The translations under genes were made by a program, and so were the position numbers. This document shows, one piece after another, positions 11,237 through 22,200 of a stretch of DNA of 64,000 bases (its first letter is position 1; every line of letters begins with the position of its first letter). The stretch lies in contig OX375873.1 of the NCBI GenBank assembly GCA_947359465.1, positions 134,370,899 through 134,434,898 of the forward strand. The letters run 5' to 3'. The DNA is from Metellina segmentata (taxonomy: Eukaryota; Arthropoda; Arachnida; Araneae; Tetragnathidae). The notes below the pieces were generated by a model. The model was not told where the DNA came from. It made no database searches and was given only the letters and a program-made list of their open reading frames with translations.

Positions 11237-12071
11237 TTTCCTAAACACTATACTGATGTGTTATTCTTAAGTGTAAAATTATAAGACCTATTGAGTTAAA
11301 TCCCCTCATAAAGATATCTTCGTCAATTTTTAAAAAATCTGATACTAGTCAAAGATACTAATTTCTGTTGAACAAAAGGCAAAGATTTGTTCCCCTAAAT
11401 AAATAATTCAATTTTGCTGATGTAAATTTAGAAAAATAAAACTACATAATCAAGAGAAATGAGTATACTTTAAAGAAAGTAAACAACAAGTTTCTCTGAT
11501 ATAAATTATATTTGGTTACATATTTCTTTTCTTGCTCATGTTTAGTCATCGAATTGAATTGTATTGAGCTCATCAACGTAATGAGGCAAAAAAAAAAAAA
11601 AGGACAAATTACATGTACATTTAAGCATACCCCTTTTGTTAAAATCCTGTATTCTAGCATAAAGTTTCACTCGTCGCATTATCATGTAGTATTCACCCAG
11701 TAGATGGTGCTCCACTCTGCCGTAGCGCAGAGTTGTAAATAAAGTCGATCTTTGAATACTGACACCAGCAGACGCACTCGTACTGAAGGCGAGACGAACC
11801 ATGTAACTAACCTATTATTGTTTATTAAAGTTCTTGTTGTTCCTGTTCCTGAAGTGCTTCCTTTCTGCAACCATATACCGATCTCAACAATCACAAGCAC
11901 GTGTTTTCTGAGTGCATTCTACACTTACGAGTTCATTGTCACTCACAAAAGATAGGACTGAAATAAGATTAACTTTACTGATTAGTATGTGTATGGTGTT
12001 ATATAGTTCAGTTCTTCGTGTCTTCAGTTTACAATTATATTTCCCAAGAACAGATAACGTTTTCAAAAGCC

Positions 12072-12617
12072 ATGTTTTGTGTCTGTGCAATTGTGGATTT
12101 TGATGGATTTCAGACTAAGGAAGGTTTCTTAGTACGTGAATACGGATACATCGCTATAAAATCGCAAGTAGCTTCAAGTATTCGTTTTAACCTATCGCCT
12201 TATAAGTATAAACTTGGTGTCAAAGATCGTAAAACTGTGCGATATGTCGAAAATTATGTGTGTGGACTTCATTTCTGTCCCATAGCATGGGAAAACGTGT
12301 CTCCCTTAGAAAGTCTAGACTCTAAACTTTTGGAATTGTACAAGCAGACAAAGAGTGCCTCTCAGTACCTAGTAGCTTACAAAGGTGGTTGTGTTGAGAA
12401 GCAACGCTTAGATGCATTGAATATTCCGAACATGAACTTGGAACACTTTGGGTCTCCCAAATTCGATACACTATGTGCTCTAACCAGCAACAAAGAGATC
12501 CAAAAACTATCATGCGGTCATCACAAAAATAATTTGCATTGCCCAAAAGCTGTGGTGACGGCATTTAGTAACTTGCTCATAGGAAATATATGTCTCTTAA
12601 AAAATGCAGGCATGTAA
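12072..12617 (+). CDS. Uncharacterised 181-residue protein, possibly nuclease-like
   Basis: The first ATG in a frame that is open from 12018 is at 12072. I do not recognise the protein with confidence. It opens with a hydrophobic strand followed by VDFDGF (D9 and D11) and REYGYI, a pattern that resembles the first acidic motif of DEDD/RNase H-fold exonucleases. It ends with CGHHKNNLHC, a Cys/His cluster that could bind metal. Codon use is not obviously decayed and there are no stops over 181 codons in an AT-rich region, which favours a real gene. Similar proteins of unknown function that accompany mobile DNA in arthropods come to mind, but that is recollection rather than evidence. It sits between the two parts of the right palindrome arm. 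Confidence 0.5.
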   Translation: MFCVCAIVDFDGFQTKEGFLVREYGYIAIKSQVASSIRFNLSPYKYKLGVKDRKTVRYVENYVCGLHFCPIAWENVSPLESLDSKLLELYKQTKSASQYLVAYKGGCVEKQRLDALNIPNMNLEHFGSPKFDTLCALTSNKEIQKLSCGHHKNNLHCPKAVVTAFSNLLIGNICLLKNAGM

Positions 12618-13510
12618 AAAATACGTTCTTTTGTTTTTACTATAATGCATTACTTTGTGTAAAATATATCAATCCTGTTTTTTTTTTTTTTTTTTCAATT
12701 AAAAACTGTTATATAGTTTACTTTGTTTCAGTATGACTTCTTTCAATATGTTTTAGAATTATTTTTCAATATGTTTTAGAATTATTTTTCAATATGATTT
12801 AGAACAATTTGTTTTTAGCTGAGATTGTTTGAAGAAATACATAGAATTCATACTTAAACATTATTTCAATGATATTTGTTCACATAAATATTAATTAGTA
12901 TTTAAAATTTTCAGTTGTTATTTAATTTTACTCATGTGTAAAACTATCAGTGGTGTGAGTAAATCTTTAGATTATGCATTAACTATCAAGAAAGTGCAAT
13001 AATTATTTTGTTTAGCAACCTAGAAGTGTACACATTATTTTCAATATCACAAAACCCACTTTCTATCCATTTAACGTAGCAATGTACTATATCTGAAATT
13101 ATAAAACACCAACACAAAGTATCTTGTAAAATACTTGTACAAAATTGGCATTTGGCTCTGCAAATTTAAACTACACAACATACACAAGTTTTTCAAGTAA
13201 ATAAAAATAAGTTCATATGTTTAGTAAAATGTATGGTTTTCAAGAGCATTAGAAAAAAAGAACATTTTATTTAGAACTTCAAGGACTGAATCTTTATTAA
13301 CATTCATTTTGACTACTTCAAATGTACAAGTAAACATCTTCATAGTATGGGTTTTGCAAAGTTTCAACTAAAGGTAGGAAATATTTTACTTTTACAGGTT
13401 TCTTCTTAATTTTTTTTTCTTACATAAAAACACGCTTCAAGAAATTAAACTGCTAAATGTCTTAATTGTAAATCAAAAAGAATTTTTGTGTAATCTGCAT
13501 TTAAAAATTT
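12618..13510. other. No gene seen
   Basis: This is AT-rich sequence downstream of the orphan ORF with poly-T and short degenerate repeats. I found no coding frame. Confidence 0.5.
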
Positions 13511-14199
13511 GTAATAATAGCTAATTTATATGTTTCAATCGTATTTTTTTAAAATCATTATTAAAATATGTGTAATAGTATCTAATTTTGGTGTAAAAGC
13601 ATCTTAACATTTTACACTAAATCAAAGAAAATTTCATTTAAAAAAAAGTTTGTTAATCTAAAAAATTAAATCACTAAATTTCAGGCAGATTTATTTAAAT
13701 AAAAAAATAATATGGCAAGGAAAGAATAATTAAAATATAATATATGGTTTGATTTCAATTCAATTATACCTTCTTCAAATGAACAAGGAGTCATTTGCGT
13801 TTCTACTCATTTGTTAAAGTCATCCAACTTTGTAAGTTTAATTAACTTTGTTCCACTGTTTCTTTGTTTAATCAACTTACTTCTGTAAATCCCGTGTTGT
13901 ACTTCTGTGGTATATGGGTGAGTTTTCTTTGGTTCAGTTTTAAAAAATTTACAAGGAAACATGTTCATAGTATTGGTTTTGCAAAGTTTTCAAATAAAAG
14001 AAAAAATATTTTTTTACTTTATTTTAGGGTACGTTATTAAAAATAAATTCTGCAATAAAATGTGTACTATAGCATCTAATGTATAATTAGTGTTTAAATG
14101 AAAGCATCTAAATTAAAAAAACATAAATATTTATAGCAAATAAAATTTCATTTCAGATCTTGCATTGTAAAAGACAAAATTTTTAAAATTAGTGTTTCT

Positions 14200-15743
14200 C
14201 TCTATATTAAAAAAAAGTTACCGCCGCCGCCGCCGCCGCAGAATTGAAATTTTTGTTGTTTAGCTCCATTCTTAGACGGTTTCCCGAGAAAGTACTGATC
14301 GGAAAAATATGAAATTAACATGCTTTGTTCTTCATCGTATTCCCTGGATAATTATTAAGATTTTTTTCCGATGCGGCTATTAGTTTAGGTTTTATTAAGT
14401 GTTAAAGTTGAAGAAGTGAAATTTCTTCCGCGAGTGAGCAAAACACATTCAAAATTTCAGTCTTTAGTCGTGAGTTTTTTTTAAGAGTACCTCTCAACGT
14501 AAATTTTTGCAGCTCGTCGAGTTTTTTTTGAAATTTAAATGTGGTTCTTGATAATATTTTTTTGAAATTCGGGAAAAATCGGGACATTTTTGTTACTTTT
14601 TTTTAAAACTGCCGTATCTACATCTAATTACTATTAGTTTTTAATTTTTAAAATATCGCAGTATACCTCAGAATATACTCTTTCTTACGGTACTATTATT
14701 TTTGAAATCGGTTAATAAATAAATTGGATGCGATCAAAAGTTCGTGATACAAAATTCGGAATCTTCGGATATTTTCGCTACGTTTTGTTAAAACCGTTAT
14801 GTCTACGGCAAAAACCATTATTTTTTAAATTTGAGAACATCACTGAATACACTACATTACACTCTTTCTTATGGTACAATTATTTTTCAAATTGGTTAAT
14901 AAACAAAATCGATGCAATTAAAAGTAGGTCATACAATTTTCGGAACTTTCAGATCGTAACTTCCGATACAAAACTAAAATGGTCATATCTATATAGTATT
15001 ACTGTTAGTTTTTAATTTTAAAAATATTGCAGTATACCTCACAATGTACTCTTTCTTACGGTACAATTATTTTTAAAATTGGTTCATAAATAAATTCGAT
15101 GCAATCAAAAATTGGTGACACAAATTTCGTATTTTTCAGTTCGCATAGCTGGTTCCGCAAACAGCAGTGGGTTGCATTTTCTACTATCGGGTTTGCCAGA
15201 TATAAAATTTATCGTAGCAACAATTGCCATAAAAACGATTTCTTTTTATTTGGCGAGGAAAAAGGCTCGCTTTTTCCCCTCTGTTCTCAAGACAGTTTAC
15301 CGACAAAGTACAATCGTAAAGTTTTGATATTAACACTGTTTACTTAAAATTGTACAGGGAACAAGATACAGAAGATTTTTTACTGATGCGGCTATTAGTT
15401 TAGGGTGCATTAAGTGTTAAAGCAAAAAAAAGTGAAATCAATTGCGAAAGAAGTATTGGTTTGAGAAAGCAAACTAAACGGGATTGCGTAGCAATCCCCG
15501 GGGTCGGCGAGCGTAAGCGAGCAGGGCGCGAAGCCCTCGCTGTGACGTCATGTACCGGAAAGTGAAATCAGCATAATACGAATTATTCAGATAGTTTCAC
15601 TCTGTGAAAGGAATGTTGGTTTGCGAAGCAAACCAAATGACATCTGTGAAAGGAGTGTTGGTTTGCGAAGCAAACCAAATGGGATTGCGCAGCAATCCCC
15701 GGGGGTTGGCGAGCGTAAGCGAGCAGGGGGCGGAGCCCCCTAG
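14200..15743 (+). mobile_element. Non-autonomous Helitron with a terminal array of mini-hairpins
   Basis: The 5' end is TCTCTATATT, shared with the reverse-oriented copy at 39240-40635. The 3' end is CTAG at 15740-15743, followed by T, and a GGGGGCGGAGCCCCC hairpin immediately precedes it. That matches the TC...CTRR ends and subterminal hairpin of Helitrons. A GCC trinucleotide run lies near 14221-14239. The interior has about three degenerate repeats sharing a GCAGTATACCTCA block followed by TACTCTTTCTTACGGTA (about 14640-15130). The last 270 bp hold several palindromes. No Rep/helicase frame is present, so the element depends on another source for movement. Confidence 0.75.
15480..15740 (+). 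repeat. Array of GNA-triloop hairpins at the Helitron 3' end
   Basis: Five cores of the form GC-GNA-GC occur: GCGTAGC at 15486, GCGAAGC at 15528, 15623 and 15665, GCGCAGC at 15687, plus GCGGAGC at 15730, making six in all. Most sit in longer perfect stems such as GGTTTGCGAAGCAAACC and GGGATTGCGCAGCAATCCC. The GCGAAGC DNA mini-hairpin is known from in vitro work to be unusually stable. Confidence 0.85.
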
Positions 15744-16020
15744 TAGTTAAAAAAAAAATCCAAAATGCAGTGTATGTAGTAAGACACGCATAAAAGTTTC
15801 TTTAAAATAACAATAAGAAGTAAGTATAAAAAATAATATTCACAAAGGCATAAATATTAATTGTAACGTTTTCCAAATATCGTTTAGTGTACATTCCTAT
15901 TTACACTGCGTTCCAGTTCAGGGGGGTACATATGGGGATTATCACTAATTTATACAATACATTTTCGAAGACTTTTTTCTGGTGATTTTCAATGGTAACT
16001 ATAAATTAAAAAAGGATCCC

Positions 16021-16640
16021 AAGGATGGAGGCCTTTGCAGGGGGTATAATTAAGAATGGAAATTTAGCAGGGAGAAATAGTACATCAGTTGAAAAGAAGC
16101 CATATAAAGCAAAAGGGCCAGGCGATATTTATCCGAGAGTACTAGTGGAATGCGCGGAATACTTGGGACGTAATTCACATCATATTTAATTCAACAATAG
16201 CACGGGTTGGGTACCAATGGATTGGAAGTTGGCCAACATAACTCCAATTTTCAAAAAGGGAATACAAAGTGATCCGGGCAACTATAGACCAGTAAGTCTA
16301 ACATCAGTTATTTGCAAAATATTTGAATCTCTGTTAAAAAAGCATATAATGTTATACTTGAAGGAGGGGAGACTGTTATCAAATAATCAGTATGGGTTTA
16401 GGAACGGTAGATCCTGCTCTACAAACCTTTTGAAGTTCTACTAAAAAACTACTGAGGAGCTGGATAATAAGAGCAGTGTAGATATCATGTACATAGATTT
16501 TCAAAAGGCTTTTGATAAAGTACCTCATGAGGCATTACTGTTTAAATTGGAAAGGCTGGGGATTCAGGGGAAATCATTGATATGGATAAAGAATTGGTTA
16601 TTGGGTAGATAGCAGAGAGTAGCTGGTCGTCAGTATTTGT
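16021..16640 (+). pseudogene. Non-LTR retrotransposon (CR1/jockey-like) reverse transcriptase fragment
   Basis: The translation shows the N-terminal RT blocks WKLANITPIFKKG, DPGNYRPVSLTS, NQYGFRNGRSC and DFQKAFDKVPHEALL, in that order. The catalytic YxDD block and everything after it are missing. There is a frameshift near 16185, a stop just after the first long piece (16442) and another near 16610. An upstream part from about 16090 encodes the KAKGPGDIYPRVL block in a second frame. The fragment is truncated at both ends, as is usual for old LINE copies. Confidence 0.85.
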
Positions 16641-17798
16641 ATTTGTATTAGAAACACTAAGTTTATTTTTAAAAGCGAATACGTGGGTCTTGTCGTGAAA
16701 ATTATGTTTTGTGGCAAGAGCAATAAGTAAAGAACTTGTTTTAAAATTGAATATCTTCAGTAAAGACGAAGCAGAAGTAACTTATTATCATTTTTAATGG
16801 TGAATTGGATCGTAAAATAGGCAACCTTGACTTTCTGTCGCTATGACAAAGATTTTGTGATATTTTCAAAAGTCGTTTTTCAGATATTTTTAACATTAAA
16901 GTTCTTTAAGAAACGGCAAAATTCCATACAAAAATTACTTTATACTAACTTGCATGCCATTTTAAATCAAATACTCTGCGGTGGTGTTGCGTGTAATTAA
17001 AAGGAAAAATAATTTATTAAAATAAATATATTAAACAGAAAACAGAGAATTCTAACACAAAATAAAAGTTGTCGGGAAAAAATGTTGCTCTAAAGTTATA
17101 AATTCGTGATTCCTTTTTTATCTTTTGATCTCTCAAATTCCATAACTTGCAACTAAAAGTTCGACAAAATTTAAACACACAAAATTTATTCAGGACAAAA
17201 AATCCCTGAAAATATTACTGCACATGGCAAATCAACACGAGTTTCCGTTACGTTACAGAATATCGTTTGTGACAAATATTCGAAAATAGTGCATATTTTG
17301 AAAATAAAATAAAAACGGCTCAAAATACAAATTTATTAGAATTTAAATTAAGTAAAAGTATTTTTTTGAAAAATAATTGATTTTTTTAGCGATGTATAGC
17401 TGGCAGAACAATAGAAAGTAATTGCAATGCCGAATATACCTTCCAGCAACTCTAAAAACTTCAAATTAATGGTGGATTTAAGTACATATAGATGTTGTAA
17501 CATGAAACATGCCTCAATACGTATATAAGCAAAGAAATGTTAAATTATGTACTCACTAATAAAAAATATGGAGTATTATATTTAGAAATTGTATTAACAT
17601 CTCACATTTGTTTTATGTGATACTAGTACATACACACAGACACAAAATCGAACATAAAGTGAGAAGACTGACAGACGGACTTACGTAACAAAATTCAGCC
17701 GCTAAATAAATGTAAGTACGTACCTACTCAGTGTGCAAAGTTTCATGAAAATATATTAAAGCGATTGGACCTAGCATGGGAACACATATATTCAGACA
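16641..17798. other. No gene seen
   Basis: This AT-rich stretch begins with a short TATTTG repeat next to the LINE fragment. A similar repeat ends the variant SINE at 29280-29540. I see no coding frame. Confidence 0.5.
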
Positions 17799-18073
17799 GA
17801 CATATCGCACCCCGACAAAAAAAAGTGACACAAGTCAAAGAATAAAAATTTTGATGTTGTGTCATTGAAAAACATGTATGAGGTGCCCAAGCGTGTTACA
17901 TAACTATTCTATAGAATATAATAGAAGTTACCACCATCAATACTCACCTAAACTTTAAAAACAGCTGAGACTATTTGAATATAAGTTTTATAGTGTCCTT
18001 AAAGGACATGATGTGTTTCTCAAATTCTGCAATTTTGAGCTGTGTCATTTTTCTAGCCGGGGTGCGATATGTC
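17799..18073. mobile_element. Small MITE-like element, 275 bp
   Basis: The ends are inverted: GACATATCGCACCCCG at 17799 and its complement ending at 18073. The similarity continues inwards through an A-run and TGACACA. I could not settle a target duplication. The outer right-hand sequence (GGTGCGATATGTCAAGACAA) recurs at about 20549. Confidence 0.55.
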
Positions 18074-18350
18074 AAGACAAACTTTTTAATTTCAGAAGTT
18101 ATCGACAGAATTGCAAATTCTGAAAGTATGCCTTGGTTTCAAATAAAGTAAGTTAATTCATTTTGATGAAGTGCGTTTTATTATAAATATAATACATATT
18201 TAGCCGATATTGGGTTTTACGTCTGTTTTTGATTTGACTGCAGTTTTCAAAATTCGGACAAAATGCCTGAAAACACTTGCAATTGCTTGAAGTTTTGTTG
18301 CAGAACACTGAATATAATTCTGCACCCCGGTCTGCAGATAATGTTTTACT
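18056..18350 (+). repeat. Dispersed repeat family, copy 1
   Basis: The block runs from GGGGTGCGATATGTC through AATTCTGAAAGTATGCC to TGCAGAACACTGAATA. It recurs at 20545-20835 in direct orientation. Its two halves recur separately in inverted orientation at 49722-49840 and 59515-59640. Nothing coding is apparent. Confidence 0.75.
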
Positions 18351-18953
18351 TAACTAGTGGCAAGAAACTTGTGATTGCGAAAAACCAACATTTGTTACCA
18401 AATCCTTTAGTTCTATTTTCCCCTTCTCAACGATATAAAATAGAACTTTTATCAACACCGAAACATCAAAGCTGAGACGTGGAAGCTGTGCTGGACAATT
18501 GCTTTTCGAGAGGAAAGGCCTTTTAATGAAATTCGATTGAGCGTCTTTTTGTTCGATTGAGACTTCGTCTGTGCGGAAAATTGAATTTGGCGCAAAAATA
18601 TCAAGCCCTTTCCACTTGAAAGGGCGCGAAGTCGAGGAGGGAAAATTACTCAGTAAACAAGGAAACAAGTTGGGGAGGCGAAAATATGTTTGAAAAGAAA
18701 CTGAATTATCTTGGTAGCTGAAAATATTTTGGGAGAATGGCGAAGTGTTTCTTCAAAAACTGTTCACTGAATAGTTTTCAGATGTAGGATCTCTAAGTAC
18801 ATTTCTTATGGAAAAAGAACGTTAGAATTATTGAGGCTCAATAAGTATGGCCTAGGATTTCTTTCTGAAGATTTCGATAAATTCCAGTCCTTATATTAGG
18901 TTGAGATTCGTTTGGTTTCTCGCTCGACGGTCATTGTTTCCTAAACAAATGTT
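18351..18953. other. No gene seen
   Basis: A minus-strand frame of about 100 codons (18354-18668) is present but I recognise no domain in it, and it overlaps repeat sequence. Confidence 0.4.
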
Positions 18954-19310
18954 GCCGACCAACCGGTATATAGTCGACCAACCGGTATAGTGGTTAAGGT
19001 GTTAGCCTCTAGATCGTAAGGTTCCTGGTTCGAATCCGGGTCCGGGCATGGATGTTTGTAAGCGTATGGTGTAGAGGCGGCTGGTGCACCTTAAATCTGT
19101 CGTGGCCGAAAGTCCTCACGTTGGGTTGGCGTGGAAGTTTGGAGGGTGGGGTGCCATCTCAGGTGTTGCTTCGTCATCTGACCGTGGTTCAAAATTACGA
19201 GGTGTTGTCGTCGGATCTTTCCCTTGAAGGGACTGATCCCGGACCGTCGTCAATAGCCCGTTGTGTTGCTCTAGTACGACGTTAACTAAAAATTACCAAT
19301 AACCTTAATT
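18954..19310 (+). mobile_element. tRNA-derived SINE, copy S1
   Basis: The head starts GCCGACCAACCGGTATAGTG and carries an A box (TAGTGGTTAAGG) and a perfect B box (GGTTCGAATCC) of an RNA polymerase III promoter. A body of about 250 bp follows and ends in a short ATTACCA repeat. The first part of the head is partly duplicated (18954-18977). The acceptor stems do not pair, so this is not a working tRNA gene. Confidence 0.9.
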
Positions 19311-19404
19311 TTATCAAAATTGTGGCCGATTTTTTTAAAATTATAAGTTACGAAGTTCTGCAGTGCAAAGCGCGCTCCTTGACACGCCTTTCTTTATTTT
19401 CTAG

Positions 19405-20475
19405 GTAATGGTAATGGTAATTTTAGTTAACGTCGTACTAGAGCAACACAACGGGCTATTGACGACGGTCCGGGATAAGTCCCTTAAGGGAAAGATCCGA
19501 GGACAACACTTCGTAATTTTGAACCACGGTCAGATGACGAAGCAACACCTGAGCTGGCACCCCACTCTCCAAACTTCCACACCAACCCAACGTGAGGACT
19601 TTCGGCCACGACAGATTTAAGGTGCACCAGCCGCCTCTACACCATACGCTTACAAACATCCATGCCCGGACCCGGATTCGAACCAGGAACCTTACGATCT
19701 AGAGGCTAACACCTTAAGGGGGTCCGGGACACAAAAATCGTCAAATTTTCGAATTTTTTTTTTATTTAAAGAAATTCTCTTTGTGTTTTTCTGCTTAAAA
19801 TGACGTCTAAATCATGTTTCTATCTTAATTAGAATTAGAAATATAATAATTTTTGTGGTGCGTTGTTTTGAAAATCTAACACTCTTGACAGTTGTTTTCA
19901 TGGCAACAACATCTGTCCTTAAAACTTTAAATGCGTTTTTCTCCATGATGCATTTTTTCAAGTTTTCCTGTATTCAAATTGCTATAAGTCGAAAACCGAT
20001 AAAGTTTAAGGGTTGAAATTTGGAATATATCTTTTTCAAACATTATATACTTTAATTTTGATTCAGCAAATTTAAAACAAATATTTACTTTTAAAAATAT
20101 GACTTTTTAAAAAAAAAGTATCTTAAAATTTTCAAAAATTTTCATTCAAACATTTTTAATTTTTTATTAAATTAATATTTTTTAAATTCCTGAATCAAAA
20201 TTAAAGTTAATAAATTTGTGAATAATTTAATGTAAGAATTTTGAAAATTGATCAAGAATGTTTTGAGCCTTAGCAATTTAAAATGACCCCTCTTTTTTTC
20301 AAAAATTTTTAATTTAAAATTTTTAAAGAACTTTTGGAAAACTTTTGTGTTGTGATTTTGCTTATTAGTTAGATGGGTAATCAGTACAAAACAATTCAAA
20401 ATTCTAAATTAATTAATAAAATTTTTTTTTCAATGTGTCCCGGATCCCCTTAACCCCTATACCGGTTAATCGGCT
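19405..20475 (-). mobile_element. tRNA-derived SINE, copy S2, split by a TTAA MITE
   Basis: The body and B box lie at 19405-19717 and the last part of the head at 20454-20475, with the MITE 19718-20449 between. The whole is flanked by a 13-bp target duplication, CTTTATTTTCTAG, at 19392-19404 and 20476-20488. This fixes the order of events: SINE first, MITE second. Confidence 0.9.
19718..20449 (+). mobile_element. TTAA-flanked MITE (piggyBac- or Kolobok-type), copy 1
   Basis: The element is 732 bp and flanked by TTAA at 19714-19717 and 20450-20453. The ends are inverted: GGGGGTCCGGGACACA on the left and its complement, with one mismatch, on the right. It is AT-rich and non-coding, with many poly-A/T tracts. 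A second copy, reversed, lies at 60794-61508. TTAA duplication is characteristic of piggyBac and Kolobok; I cannot decide between them without a transposase. Confidence 0.88.
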
Positions 20476-20544
20476 CTTTATTTTCTAGATACGGAACAAC
20501 CTTCGTACACCGCCCCCAAATTACCACAAACACTTTATAAATAA

Positions 20545-20835
20545 GGCATCTTGGGTGCGATATGTCAAGACAAAATATTTCATTCCAAAAGTGATCGACC
20601 AGAATTGTAAATTCTGAAAGTATACATTGGTTTTAAATAAAGAAGTTAATTAATTTTGATGTTTTATTATAAATATGTACTACAGATTGAGCCAATATTT
20701 GTGTTTTACGTCCGTTTGTGACTTCACTGCAGTTTTCAAAATTCCAACGTAGTGCCTGCAGAACAATTGCTGCTTGGAATTATGTTGCAGAACACTGAAT
20801 ACAATTCTGCACCTGGGCCCGGATGTATCTCTCTT
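20545..20835 (+). repeat. Dispersed repeat family, copy 2
   Basis: This is collinear with 18056-18350, with substitutions and small deletions. It starts at GGGTGCGATATGTCAAGAC and ends near the TTCTGCACC block. Confidence 0.75.
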
Positions 20836-20984
20836 CTGTGTCAGTAATTTGTGTGCGTGTATGTCCATTTACTCAACGAAAAAACATTATTTGACGAGCT
20901 TTACTAGATCTGGTCCTTGGGCTATATAAAAAAGATAAAACACCCAACCCACTCACAATCCTAATAACGAGCTTTGACACTTGG

Positions 20985-21100
20985 TTCTTCATTTGACCGT
21001 GGTTCAGGATAACGAGGTACTGTCTTCAGTTCTTCCCCTTCGAGATTGATCCCGGACAGTCGTCATTATCTCTTTGCGTTACTCCAGTGCGACGTTAATC
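20985..21100 (+). repeat. Old SINE body fragment
   Basis: This is a diverged piece of the SINE body (TTTGACCGTGGTTCAGGATA ... TGATCCCGGAC ... GCGACGTTAA) without the tRNA head. Confidence 0.7.
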
Positions 21101-21218
21101 AACTATTTACCCTTAGTTCAACAAACTCTGGATCTGAACCCCGATCTAGGTATACAAGGTCCTAGTGGTTCAGAATACCACTTAGGTTGTTGGTCCCGGT
21201 CTAATTAACATTTGTTTA

Positions 21219-21545
21219 GGTAATTTGGTAATTTTTTTTTGTTTACGTCGTACTAGAGCAACACAACGGGCTATTGACGACGGTCCGGGATCAGTCCCTT
21301 AAGGTAAAGACCCGAGGACAACACCTCGTAATTTTGAACCACGGTCAGATGACGAAGCAACACCTGAGCTGGCACCCCACTCTCCAAACTTCCACGCCAA
21401 CCCAACGTGAGGACTTTCGGCCACGACAGATTTAAGGTGCACCAGCCGCCTCTACACCATACGTTTACAAACATCCATGCCCGCACCCGGATTCGAACCA
21501 GGAGCCTTCCGATCTAGAGGCTAACACCTTAACCACTATACCGGT
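21219..21545 (-). mobile_element. tRNA-derived SINE, copy S3
   Basis: This is a minus-strand copy with body, B box and A box, but the outermost head bases after ACCGGT are missing or replaced. It is close in sequence to S1, S4, S5 and S6. Confidence 0.88.
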
Positions 21546-21804
21546 AAATTTGGTGCCGATCTTTTCATTTGAATACACAAAAATAAACAATCAACTGTGA
21601 TTCAAAACTTAATCCTCGAACAAAATAATTCGTTCGTTATTGAATTTAAATATTAACTTCATACTTCTTAAAGGTTCAGGATGCCATATATGGTATCACC
21701 TGTTGCAAAGAACCCAGAGTTTGCTTGATGTGGTTAGAATCGCATGTTTAAACGTTTGAGGGGTCACACTCATTTTCATTCAGCAGTCTGCCCGTATAAC
21801 TTCT

Positions 21805-22131
21805 GCCGACCAACCGGTATAGTGGTTAAGGTGTTAGCCTCTAGATCGGAGGGTTCCTGGTTCGAATCCGGGTCCGGGCATGGATGTTTGTAAACGTATG
21901 GTGTAGAGGCTGCTGGTGCACCTTAAATCTGTCGTGGCCGAAAGTCCTCACGTTGGGTTGGCGTGGAAGTTTGGAGAGTGGGGTGCCAGCTCAGGTGTTG
22001 CTTCGTCACCTGACCGTGGTTCAAAATTACGAGGTGTTGTCCTCGGATCTTTCCCTTAAGGGACTGATCCCGGACCGTCGTCAATAGCCCGTTGTGTTTC
22101 TCTAGTACGACGTTAACTAAAATTACCATTA
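21805..22131 (+). mobile_element. tRNA-derived SINE, copy S4
   Basis: This is a full-length copy of 327 bp, flanked by a 13-bp target duplication CCGTATAACTTCT at 21792-21804 and 22132-22144. A and B boxes are intact. Confidence 0.93.
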
Positions 22132-22200
22132 CCGTATAACTTCTAACTACATTTACTTTCTTGACCAATAGAACCTTCCTAATATTCATTCAAACAACAG

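Larger units (their letters stand above)
11420..13511 (+). other. 2.1-kb segment present in only one palindrome arm
   Basis: The segment begins just after 11419 and ends before the AATAATAGC block at 13512, where the match to the left arm resumes. It carries the orphan gene at 12072-12617. I saw no clear terminal inverted repeats or target duplication at its ends. A short tandem repeat of about 24 bp (CAATATGTTTTAGAATTATT core) occurs about 2.5 times near 12746-12805. Confidence 0.6.
10073..14017 (-). repeat. Right arm of the palindrome, split by a 2.1-kb segment
   Basis: This is the inverted partner of 7581-9445. Its inner part (10073-11419) carries the second BIR-RING gene and its outer part (13512-14017) matches the left flank of copy 1. 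Between them, 11420-13511 is absent from the left arm. At the junction the arms share a short AATTT-like stretch, so either an insertion here or a microhomology deletion on the left would explain the difference. Confidence 0.85.

Noticed and set aside
18996..19048. tRNA gene at the SINE heads
   Set aside because: The A and B boxes are good, but the acceptor arms do not pair and the same sequence repeats in about ten SINEs.
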